This document shows, piece by piece, positions 1 through 5,236 of a stretch of 5,236 nt of DNA; position 1 is the first letter of the stretch, and each line of letters opens with the position of its first letter. The stretch is from Candidatus Phaeomarinibacter sp. (GTDB lineage Bacteria; Pseudomonadota; Alphaproteobacteria; CGMCC-115125), in contig JANQMQ010000480.1 of assembly GCA_028279995.1 (NCBI GenBank), forward strand, positions 1 through 5,236. Reading direction: 5' to 3'. A program made the position numbers and the translations under genes. The notes under the pieces were generated by a model. It was not told the DNA's origin. It did no database searches and saw only the letters and a list, made by a program, of their open reading frames with translations.

Positions 1-57
1 CTCGGCATCGTCGTCGCACAGGGCGGAGAACCAGGAAATTTCAACGGGTGTGGTCAT
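1..57 (-). CDS. LLM-class flavin-dependent oxidoreductase, N-terminal fragment (cut by window edge)
   Basis: Only the first 19 codons are in the window, reading MTTPVEISWFSALCDDDAE. From memory of the family, the run ISWFSALCDDD resembles the first strand of luciferase-like (LLM) flavin monooxygenases related to alkanesulfonate monooxygenase. These are cytoplasmic TIM-barrel enzymes that use reduced FMN and oxygen to oxidise sulfonates or other small organic molecules. The start ATG (complement of 55-57) lies 12 bases after the stop of the aldo/keto reductase. A Shine-Dalgarno-like TAGGA (complement of 68-72) includes that stop codon, so the two genes are probably one transcript with coupled translation. 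The assignment rests on very few residues, so the family is a probable call and the substrate is unknown. Confidence 0.55.
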   Translation of the reverse strand, partial: MTTPVEISWFSALCDDDAE

Positions 58-69
58 GGCGTGTGTTTC

Positions 70-1002
70 CTAGGGAAGCGGGGCACCGAGCGCGGCTTCG
101 TAGACGGCGTACCAGTCCTGGCGGCTCAGGGTCACATCAAGGGCGCTCATGGCGTCGGCGATGCGGGCGGGGGTCTGACTGCCGATGATGGGAATGGGTT
201 TTGACGGGTGGGCCAGCACGAAGGCCAGGGCGATGGCGGTGCGGCTGGCGCTGTGTTTATCCGCCAGGGTGTCGAGCGTGGTGATGACATCCGCCAGCTG
301 CGACGTGGGCGCTTCGGACGCGTGCAGCATCAGGCGGCCGCCGGCGAGCGGGCTCCAGGCGAGCGGTGTCATGTCAGTGGCCATGCACAGGTCCAGAGTA
401 CCGTCGGTCACAGGCTCGATGGCGAGCGCAGAAAGCTCCGGCTGCTGGGTGGCCATGGGGTGATCGAGATGGGCCTGCAGGGCGGCGATCTGATGGGCCG
501 TCACGTTGGAGAGGCCGTATTCCCTGATCTTGCCTTCCTTCCGCAGGGTCTGAAGGGTGTCCGCAAGCTCTGCGGGGTGGGTCAGCACATCCGGCCGGTG
601 GACCTGATAGAGGTCGATGGTCTCGATCTGCAGGCGCTTGAGGGAGGCTTCACAGGCCTCGCGCAGATATTTTGCGCTGCTGTCATAGGGCGTACCCGGA
701 ATGATGCCGCCCTTGCTGGCGATCACCATCTGGTCACGCAGGGCGGGGCGGGCCTTGAGGACATGGCCGAACAGCTCTTCCGCCGCGCCGAAGGGGGCGT
801 TTGAATCCAGACCATAGACATCTGCCGTGTCGAACAGGGTGATGCCCGCCTCGAGCGCGGTTTCCACCTTGGCATTTGCGTCAATCTCCGCCTGGTGGCC
901 GGTGGCCCCTGCGAAGCGCCACATGCCATAGGCGATGGGGGCGACTTTCAGGTCGCTGGCGCCGAGGGGGCGCGAATTCTTGTCGATGACGAGATCGGAC
1001 AT
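70..1002 (-). CDS. Aldo/keto reductase, YdhF-like
   Basis: A complete 310-residue NADPH-dependent aldo/keto reductase, a cytoplasmic single-domain TIM barrel that reduces aldehydes or ketones to alcohols. The catalytic tetrad is visible: D58 and Y63 in FDTADVYG, K97 in ASKGG and H135 in YQVHRP. Cofactor-site motifs follow: QPELSAL (187-193), WSPLAGGRL (216-224) and PIIGSQTPAR (271-280). Strand order, length and the AALG-x(2)-P tail resemble E. coli YdhF, so this is an oxidoreductase of that branch rather than a potassium-channel-type or sugar reductase AKR. The ATG at 1002 is supported by GAGGA five bases upstream (complement of 1008-1012). It is followed closely by a probable LLM monooxygenase gene and diverges from a Gfo/Idh/MocA gene 61 bases away, which suggests a shared pathway or regulator. 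No key residue is missing. The physiological substrate cannot be deduced. Confidence 0.93.
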   Translation of the reverse strand: MSDLVIDKNSRPLGASDLKVAPIAYGMWRFAGATGHQAEIDANAKVETALEAGITLFDTADVYGLDSNAPFGAAEELFGHVLKARPALRDQMVIASKGGIIPGTPYDSSAKYLREACEASLKRLQIETIDLYQVHRPDVLTHPAELADTLQTLRKEGKIREYGLSNVTAHQIAALQAHLDHPMATQQPELSALAIEPVTDGTLDLCMATDMTPLAWSPLAGGRLMLHASEAPTSQLADVITTLDTLADKHSASRTAIALAFVLAHPSKPIPIIGSQTPARIADAMSALDVTLSRQDWYAVYEAALGAPLP

Positions 1003-1063
1003 TTATTTCCTCAGGCAGGTCGCATAAGACTGCACCCCATAACACAGGCTGGAGTGCAACGGT
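1003..1063. promoter_or_regulatory. Divergent intergenic region between aldo/keto reductase and Gfo/Idh/MocA genes
   Basis: These 61 bases separate two divergent start codons and so must carry the initiation signals of both. Visible parts are the minus-strand GAGGA (complement of 1008-1012) for the reductase and the plus-strand GGAG (1051-1054) nine bases before ATG 1064. Between them lies a short imperfect dyad, GCAGGTC (1015-1021) and GACTGC (1028-1033), which pairs over six bases if one G is bulged. It could be a shared operator. I could not identify convincing -35 and -10 hexamers on either strand, so the promoter assignment follows from gene layout only. Confidence 0.5.
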
Positions 1064-2137
1064 ATGGGCGAGACGATCCGCTACGCGATCATTGGCGCGG
1101 GGATGATGGGCAATGAGCATATCCGCAATATTGCCATCATCGACGGGGCCGAGGTCGTGGCGGCAGCGGACCCGCATGAAGGCTCGCGCGACTGGGCGAA
1201 ACTCTCCATGGAGGGGCGGCCCATTGAGCTGTATGCGGACTACCGCGACCTGCTGGCGCAGCCGGAGACATTTGACGCGCTGATCGTGGCGACACCCAAC
1301 TTCACGCATCGGGCGGTGCTGGAAGACGTGTTTGCGACTGGCAAGCATGTGCTGATTGAAAAGCCGCTGTGCACCACCTTCGATGACTGCCAGAGGGTGC
1401 AGGACGCGATACGCAACTATCCCGGTGTGGTGTGGATGGGGCTGGAGTATCGCTGGATGCCGCCGGTCACCCGGTTCGTGGAGGAAATCCGTGGCGGTGC
1501 CGTGGGTGACCTGAAGATGCTGACGATCCGCGAGCACCGGTTTCCATTTTTGCAGAAGATTGATGACTGGAATCGGTTCAACCGCAACTCCGGCGGGACG
1601 CTGGTGGAAAAGAGCTGCCACTTCTTTGACCTGATGCGGCACATCATCGGCTCGGAACCGCGCCGGGTGATGGCGTCAGGCGGGCAGGATGTGAACCATC
1701 TGGATGAGAGCTATGACGGTCAGACGCCGGACATCATGGACAATGCGTTCGTCATCGTTGAGTTCGACAATGGGGTGCGGGCCTGTCACGAGCTGTGCAT
1801 GTTCGTGACCCAGCTTGAACAGCGCGAGCACCTGACGGCGACCGGCACAAGAGGCGCACTGGAAGTCACCATTCCGCAAAGCGAGCTGGCGCATACACTC
1901 AACACCGGCAACGAGACCGTGCGCACGCATATCGACGTGGACCAGCAGGTGCTGGATGCGGGACATCATCACGGCGCGTCCTACTACCAGCATCTGGCGT
2001 TTCAGGACGCGATCCGCACCGGCGCGAAACCGCAGGTCACCGTGGGGGACGGGCTGCGCTCGGTGGCCATGGGGCTGGCGGCGCACCGGTCGATCGAGCA
2101 GGGACGCATAGTAGATATGTCCGAATTCGGGCTGTGA
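1064..2137 (+). CDS. Gfo/Idh/MocA-family NAD(P)-dependent oxidoreductase
   Basis: A complete 357-residue two-domain dehydrogenase. The N-terminal Rossmann domain (about 1-125) begins with IIGAGMMG (dinucleotide motif GxGxxG at 11-16), contains ATPNFTH (76-82) and the family's EKP signature at 99-101, whose lysine K100 is the usual catalytic residue. The C-terminal alpha/beta substrate domain (about 126-357) carries GGTLVEKSCHFFD (177-189), where H186 is the conserved active-site histidine. Most relatives have aspartate four residues before it; here it is E182. The family oxidises or reduces sugars, inositols, dihydrodiols and similar compounds with NAD(P)+ in the cytoplasm. The start is supported by GGAG nine bases upstream, and length is typical. 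It diverges from the aldo/keto reductase and LLM genes, consistent with a small oxidative pathway. Family is secure, but the specific substrate is unknown. Confidence 0.94.
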   Translation: MGETIRYAIIGAGMMGNEHIRNIAIIDGAEVVAAADPHEGSRDWAKLSMEGRPIELYADYRDLLAQPETFDALIVATPNFTHRAVLEDVFATGKHVLIEKPLCTTFDDCQRVQDAIRNYPGVVWMGLEYRWMPPVTRFVEEIRGGAVGDLKMLTIREHRFPFLQKIDDWNRFNRNSGGTLVEKSCHFFDLMRHIIGSEPRRVMASGGQDVNHLDESYDGQTPDIMDNAFVIVEFDNGVRACHELCMFVTQLEQREHLTATGTRGALEVTIPQSELAHTLNTGNETVRTHIDVDQQVLDAGHHHGASYYQHLAFQDAIRTGAKPQVTVGDGLRSVAMGLAAHRSIEQGRIVDMSEFGL

Positions 2138-2170
2138 TTGGCGGTCCATGCGTTGACGGACTGCAAGCGC

Positions 2171-2227
2171 CCGGTCATGCTGGCGCCACTTGAACTCAAG
2201 ACGGATGGCACGGGCACCCATGACCGG
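2171..2227. repeat. Inverted repeat, 9-base perfect arms
   Basis: CCGGTCATG (2171-2179) is the exact reverse complement of CATGACCGG (2219-2227), with 39 bases between. The enclosed sequence includes a second, centred palindrome, CTTGA-AC-TCAAG (2189-2200), whose two-base centre is too short for an RNA loop and fits a protein-binding site better. The outer arms could close an RNA domain. Confidence 0.5.
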
Positions 2228-2254
2228 CATCATTCTCAGGGCGGATTACCTGCT

Positions 2255-2275
2255 GCGGGTACTTGTCGTACCGGC
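2255..2275 (+). repeat. Small hairpin upstream of the terminator
   Basis: GGTAC (2258-2262), loop TTGTC and GTACC (2268-2272) form a perfect five-pair stem. A G-G mismatch and two further pairs (2255-2256 with 2274-2275) extend it. No U-tract follows, so it is not a terminator. Its possible role is as part of a structured leader RNA. Confidence 0.4.
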
Positions 2276-2335
2276 GTGCACCCGCGCGGCCCCACTCCAC
2301 TGATGCAAAGCCCTAATCCCGCCCCATAGATGCGT

Positions 2336-2358
2336 GCCCGGCTTTGCCGGGCTTTTTT
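2336..2358 (+). terminator. Rho-independent terminator
   Basis: A perfect seven-pair GC stem, GCCCGGC (2336-2342) and GCCGGGC (2346-2352), with loop TTT is followed at once by six Ts (2353-2358). This is a canonical intrinsic terminator reading on the plus strand; there is no T-tract for the opposite direction. It lies 198 bases after the Gfo/Idh/MocA stop and 40 bases before the preferred start of the MFS exporter. It therefore ends the upstream unit or attenuates the exporter. Confidence 0.9.
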
Positions 2359-2398
2359 GTGCCCGGCACCGCGGCCGCTTCCAAGACCGGACACAGTC

Positions 2399-3607
2399 AT
2401 GCGATCTCTTGAATCACCTTCCGCCTTTCCCGTCTCCAACCGCCGCCGCCTGTTCATCATCACGTCAATCGTGGCGGTGAACATGCTGTCGCTGGCCGCG
2501 ACCGACCTTTACCTGCCGTCCATCCCCGAACTTCCGAAAATTCTGGGCGCCAGTGTCGAAAGCATCCAGTTCACGCTGGTGGCGTTCAGCCTTGGCTTTG
2601 CTATCGCGCAGATTTTCATTGGCGCGCTGGGGGATGTGTTCAGCCGCCGGGCGGTGCTCTCCACCTCCATGCTGCTGTTCATTCCCGCCACCCTTGCCTG
2701 CGCGATGGCACCAAGTGCGGAAGCCCTGATCGCGGCGCGGCTGGTGCAAGGCGCATCGGCAGCCGCGGGGGCGGCGCTGACGGCACCTTTGATCCGTGAC
2801 CTCTTTTCAGAAGCGCGCGCGGTACAGGCGATGTCGATCATCGGCGGCATTGATGCAGTCATCCCCGCCTTCGCGCCCATTCTCGGGGCGTGGATCTTCG
2901 CGGTCTATGGCTGGGAGATGAACTTCTGGCTGGTGGCGGCGCTGGCCCTGCCGGCAGCCCTTGTGGCCTTCATCACCATGCCCACGGAACGGCAGGCGCA
3001 TCATGTGGACCTTGTGGGGGCGCTCACGGGCTACTCCATGCTGTTCCGCAACCGCGCCTATCTGGGCTATGCGCTGGCGCATGCGACGGCGATCAGCGGG
3101 TTGCTGGCACTGGTGTTCAGCCTGCCGGTGCTGCTGAAGCTGCACATGAATGCGGGGCCGCGCGAGTTCATCTACACGCAGATCTTGTGGGTGGGTGTGT
3201 TTCTGGTGGTCACGTGGCTGACAGGCCTGGTGGTCAAGCGCATCGGCGCGGACCCGATGATCCGCCTGGGGTCACTCATCCAGATCGGCGGCAGCCTTGC
3301 GCCCTTTGCCTATGTGGCACTGACACCTGCCCCGATGTGGTGGGTGTTTGCGCTGCTGGCGGCCCCCGTCTGCATCGGCTTCGGCCTGCGCGGCGGGGCG
3401 GGCTTTGCCCAGGCGATGGCGCTGTTTCCCACCCATGCGGCGCGGGCGAGCGCGTTCATCCTGTTTGCGTCCATGCTGATGGCGGCAGCGGCGACCGGTG
3501 CCGCGGCACCGTTCCTTGATGTGGGTGTGTGGCCGGCAGCTCTGGTGGCGCTTATCTGCGGCATGACCGGGCACGGTCTGTTGCGGCTGACGCAGGCGAG
3601 AGGCTAG
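2399..3607 (+). CDS. MFS transporter, Bcr/CflA-type drug exporter
   Basis: A 402-residue inner-membrane transporter with about twelve hydrophobic segments (roughly residues 18-38, 53-75, 87-105, 108-130, 148-168, 174-194, 222-246, 256-276, 288-308, 311-330, 349-372, 376-396). Family marks are DLYLPSIP (36-43) at the end of helix 1, the loop 2-3 motif GALGDVFSRR (75-84), RLVQGASAAAG (114-124) in helix 4, RD at 133-134, and APILG (159-163) in helix 5, like the antiporter motif. These fit the Bcr/CflA branch of proton-driven exporters of bicyclomycin, sulfonamides, chloramphenicol-like drugs or small metabolites. The frame is open back to ATG 2330, but that start would translate a strong terminator and add a non-membrane arginine/proline-rich stretch. 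ATG 2399 is therefore preferred, with a weak GGA seven bases upstream. The gene meets the lipoprotein gene tail to tail. The exported compound is unknown. Confidence 0.9.
   Translation: MRSLESPSAFPVSNRRRLFIITSIVAVNMLSLAATDLYLPSIPELPKILGASVESIQFTLVAFSLGFAIAQIFIGALGDVFSRRAVLSTSMLLFIPATLACAMAPSAEALIAARLVQGASAAAGAALTAPLIRDLFSEARAVQAMSIIGGIDAVIPAFAPILGAWIFAVYGWEMNFWLVAALALPAALVAFITMPTERQAHHVDLVGALTGYSMLFRNRAYLGYALAHATAISGLLALVFSLPVLLKLHMNAGPREFIYTQILWVGVFLVVTWLTGLVVKRIGADPMIRLGSLIQIGGSLAPFAYVALTPAPMWWVFALLAAPVCIGFGLRGGAGFAQAMALFPTHAARASAFILFASMLMAAAATGAAAPFLDVGVWPAALVALICGMTGHGLLRLTQARG
3604..3607. other. Shared CTAG at convergent stop codons
   Basis: The palindrome CTAG supplies both stops: TAG at 3605-3607 for the exporter and TAG on the complement of 3604-3606 for the lipoprotein. 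The genes overlap by four bases, leaving no space for a terminator between them, so each transcript must run into the antisense of the other gene. Confidence 0.9.
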
Positions 3608-4236
3608 GCGTCCGCCGGAATGCCGTAGCCCGTGTACCACTCCTGAAACGGCATCACGTAGGCGGGTTCGCCGTTGGCGCGGAACCAGCTGTCGATGGCA
3701 TAGCGTTCACCAACGGCGGTTTCCTCGACCACTGCCGTGTAGTGCTGCCAGCGACCGTCGATGAAGACACCGCGAATGGAGGGGGAATGCAAATTGTGGT
3801 GCCTGAGCAAACCGTCGCGTTCCATCAGCACAAGGAGCATGGTGGTGTTGGCGGCTTCGTCGATGCAGTCCTGATAGGCCGGGTTGCCGGACCATGATGC
3901 ATTGAGCACGCCGCCGGGATCATCCGCCGTGCCGAGGATGGGGCCAACGGCACGCTCGATGGCACCGACGGCCTGCGCCATGGCGTAGCGCTCCTGCGCC
4001 GCGTTCTGCACATTGGCAAACTGATCACGCACCGCCTGCCAGTGGGGGCGCAGATCCACCTGCGAGCGGACCTGGCAGCCATAGGCATGACAGAAGGTAG
4101 CATCGGCCAGCTGCGGTTGCTCGGGTAGCTCGTAGAAGGCAAAAAAATCGTCCGGCTCCGACCAGTCCCAGGAAACGCAACCGGAAATGCCGAGTGCCGC
4201 GACGGAAACAGTGATGAGAGAGGCGAGACGACGCAT
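3604..4236 (-). CDS. Putative lipoprotein with transglutaminase-like Cys-His-Asp triad
   Basis: A 210-residue predicted lipoprotein. The start at ATG 4236 gives a classic type II signal peptide: MRR, a hydrophobic core, then lipobox ISGC with the lipidated cysteine at C20. AAAGG (complement of 4245-4249) sits eight bases upstream. The frame extends to a TTG at 4293, but that would bury the signal peptide. Valine at +2 rather than aspartate suggests outer-membrane sorting. The second half shows C124 in YQDCIDEAAN at the head of a probable helix, H165 in RWQHYTAVV and D182 in YAIDSWF. This spacing and order fit a transglutaminase-like (papain-fold) catalytic triad. C49 and C54 (FCHAYGC) could form a periplasmic disulfide. 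Lipoprotein status is well supported. The triad is an inference from pattern, and function is unknown. It overlaps the exporter stop by four bases and diverges from a quinone-reductase-like gene. Confidence 0.82.
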   Translation of the reverse strand: MRRLASLITVSVAALGISGCVSWDWSEPDDFFAFYELPEQPQLADATFCHAYGCQVRSQVDLRPHWQAVRDQFANVQNAAQERYAMAQAVGAIERAVGPILGTADDPGGVLNASWSGNPAYQDCIDEAANTTMLLVLMERDGLLRHHNLHSPSIRGVFIDGRWQHYTAVVEETAVGERYAIDSWFRANGEPAYVMPFQEWYTGYGIPADA

Positions 4237-4341
4237 GGGACATGCCTTTGGCGCTGGAGGTGCTGACTGGACTTGCGGGACGTTACCGCGCAAGTGTCAG
4301 GAAACAAAATCACATCCCCTTACGCCTGAGGACCCAGAGCC
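4237..4341. promoter_or_regulatory. Divergent intergenic region between lipoprotein and quinone-reductase-like genes
   Basis: These 105 bases separate divergent start codons and must contain start signals for both genes. On the plus strand GAGGA (4328-4332) lies nine bases before ATG 4342; on the minus strand AAAGG (complement of 4245-4249) lies eight bases before ATG 4236. The centre is filled by a long interrupted inverted repeat (4263-4300). I could not identify clear -35 and -10 hexamers on either strand. Confidence 0.55.
4263..4300. repeat. Long interrupted inverted repeat, candidate operator
   Basis: Two nested pairs of perfect arms are present: CTGAC (4263-4267) with GTCAG (4296-4300), and ACTTGCG (4271-4277) with CGCAAGT (4289-4295). 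The inner stem can extend with GG (4278-4279) and CC (4286-4287) around a six-base loop. Three bases on the left (TGG) and one on the right (G4288) are unpaired. No T-tract follows on either side, so it is not an intrinsic terminator. Its place mid-way between divergent genes suits a regulator binding site. Confidence 0.6.
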
Positions 4342-5236
4342 ATGAAAGCCGCCGTCGTTGAAGAGTTCGGACCGCCCGAGTCACTGACCTTTCAGGATGT
4401 CCCGGACCCAACGCCGGGGCCGCAGGATGTGGTGGTGGATGTGACAGCGGCGGGTGTCGGCTTTGTGGATGGGCTGCTGGTGCAGGGGCTGTATCAGGTG
4501 AAGCCGCCCCTGCCCTATGTGCCGGGCAATGAATTTGCAGGCGTGGTGTCCGCCGTGGGCGAGAAAGTCTCCCACCTCAAGGTCGGTCAGCGGGTGATGG
4601 GCACGGCAGCCGGGGCCTATGCGGACAAGCTGGTGGCGCCGGCCCTGGTATGTATTCCGACCCCGGACAATCTGGATGATGCGCTGGCGGCGGGTTTTGC
4701 TATTTCCTATGCGACGGCGCTTTACGCGTGGCGCGACTGTGGCAAGGCGCAAGCAGGTGAGACGGCGCTGGTGCTGGGCGCTGCCGGTGGTGTGGGTCAG
4801 GCGGCAATCGCGGTGGCCAAGGCGATGGGGCTGCGGGTGATTGCTGCGGCCTCCACCGGTGCCAAGCGGGATGCCGCGCTGGCAGCCGGGGCGGATGAGG
4901 CGGTCGACTACACGGCGGATACCTGGCGCGACGCGCTCAAGGCAGTCACTAGGGAAACCGGCCTTGATCTGGTCTATGACCCGGTCGGCGGCACGCTGGC
5001 GGAAGCGGCCATGCGGTCCCTGTCGCCGGGCGGGCGTCATCTGGTTGTCGGGTTCGCGGCAGGCGACATTCCCAAGGTTGGTCTCAACATTCCGCTGCTC
5101 AAGCGGTGCTCGATCGTGGGGGCTGACTGGGGCGGGGAAATCCGTGCCAACCCGGCGCTGGCTGCGGAACAGTTCGGCACGCTGCTCACCTGGATTGGCG
5201 AGGGGAAGCTGACGCCTGCGCCGGTCACCACGCGGC
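4342..5236 (+). CDS. NADPH:quinone reductase-like zinc-independent medium-chain dehydrogenase (3' end outside window)
   Basis: An open frame of 298 codons runs off the right edge. It belongs to the medium-chain dehydrogenase superfamily, quinone oxidoreductase branch. The N-terminal GroES-like domain (about 1-120) has the family pattern PGNEFAG (61-67). The Rossmann domain carries GAAGGVG (146-152), the NADPH-binding motif of this branch, and YDPVGG (212-217). The cysteine and histidine zinc ligands of classical alcohol dehydrogenases are not seen at the usual places, which fits the zinc-free quinone or enoyl reductases. Family members of about 325 residues imply that roughly 25-30 are missing. 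These cytoplasmic enzymes reduce quinones or activated alkenes with NADPH. GAGGA nine bases upstream supports the ATG. The gene diverges from the lipoprotein gene, but no functional link is evident. Confidence 0.92.
   Translation, partial: MKAAVVEEFGPPESLTFQDVPDPTPGPQDVVVDVTAAGVGFVDGLLVQGLYQVKPPLPYVPGNEFAGVVSAVGEKVSHLKVGQRVMGTAAGAYADKLVAPALVCIPTPDNLDDALAAGFAISYATALYAWRDCGKAQAGETALVLGAAGGVGQAAIAVAKAMGLRVIAAASTGAKRDAALAAGADEAVDYTADTWRDALKAVTRETGLDLVYDPVGGTLAEAAMRSLSPGGRHLVVGFAAGDIPKVGLNIPLLKRCSIVGADWGGEIRANPALAAEQFGTLLTWIGEGKLTPAPVTTR

Larger units (their letters stand above)
2138..2398 (+). promoter_or_regulatory. Structured non-coding leader or 3' region ahead of the MFS exporter
   Basis: About 260 bases without a convincing gene. 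In order it holds a -35-like TTGACG (2153-2158) without a good -10 at 17 bases, a 9-base inverted repeat (2171-2179 with 2219-2227) enclosing the palindrome CTTGA-AC-TCAAG (2189-2200), a small hairpin (2255-2275) and the intrinsic terminator 2336-2358. A 27-codon reading frame (ATG 2220, stop 2301-2303) ends 32 bases before the terminator but has no clear ribosome binding site. The region may be the 3' untranslated end of the Gfo/Idh/MocA transcript, a small RNA, or the attenuated leader of the exporter. Sequence alone does not decide. Confidence 0.4.

Noticed and set aside
208..804. Plus-strand open frame of 198 codons opposite the aldo/keto reductase
   Set aside because: The reductase on the other strand has an intact catalytic tetrad; this frame has shadow-like composition and no domain.
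881..1642. Long minus-strand open frame of 253 codons across the Gfo/Idh/MocA gene
   Set aside because: It is antisense to a gene with clear family motifs, rich in Arg, His and Pro as expected of an opposite-strand shadow in GC-rich DNA, and has no recognisable domain.
1676..2233. Minus-strand open frame of 185 codons overlapping the end of the Gfo/Idh/MocA gene and the gap after it
   Set aside because: Most of it is antisense to real coding sequence. The part in the gap shows no motif and no strong ribosome binding site.
2138..2329. Open frame of 63 codons in the gap before the exporter
   Set aside because: The downstream frame is simply open upstream of the exporter; composition is not protein-like and no ribosome binding site or homology is apparent.
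2371..2378. GCGGCCGC palindrome near the exporter start
   Set aside because: It is a common GC-rich palindrome (a restriction site) with no sign of cloning junction or regulatory role.
4237..4293. Extended lipoprotein start at TTG 4293 (229 residues)
   Set aside because: It would put 19 residues before a standard lipoprotein signal peptide that starts exactly at ATG 4236 with a usable Shine-Dalgarno.
4381..5040. Minus-strand open frame of 219 codons opposite the quinone-reductase-like gene
   Set aside because: It is the antisense shadow of a gene with PGNEFAG and GAAGGVG motifs, and is heavily Arg/His/Gly-rich.

Overview
This is a GC-rich window with dense protein-coding content and codons mostly ending in G or C. 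The gene content and the compact arrangement suggest a free-living alphaproteobacterium. That placement is an inference from general character; no rRNA or other taxonomic marker is present. There are six genes: four complete, and one cut off at each edge.

Left part (1-2137): a minus-strand pair, a YdhF-like aldo/keto reductase followed 12 bases later by the first 19 codons of a probable LLM-class flavin monooxygenase, diverges from a plus-strand Gfo/Idh/MocA-family NAD(P)-dependent oxidoreductase. The 61-base gap must hold the start signals of both units. Three different cytoplasmic redox enzymes around one short divergent promoter region suggest a small catabolic or detoxification locus. The substrate cannot be read from the sequence.

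Middle part (2138-3607): a gap of about 260 bases without a convincing gene contains inverted repeats, a strong intrinsic terminator (2336-2358) and then a Bcr/CflA-type MFS drug exporter. The longest open frame of the exporter begins at 2330 and would run through the terminator. The real start is almost certainly ATG 2399, giving 402 residues. A terminator about 40 bases before an exporter, preceded by structured sequence, could be a simple end to the upstream unit or a transcription attenuator. This is the most interesting open question in the window.

Right part (3604-5236): a minus-strand lipoprotein gene meets the exporter gene tail to tail, and both stops share the tetranucleotide CTAG. 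The lipoprotein carries a candidate transglutaminase-like Cys-His-Asp triad. It diverges from an NADPH:quinone-reductase-like medium-chain dehydrogenase that runs off the right edge. Their 105-base gap holds a long interrupted inverted repeat (4263-4300) that could be an operator or an RNA hairpin in the lipoprotein leader. No mobile element, CRISPR array, tRNA or rRNA was seen.
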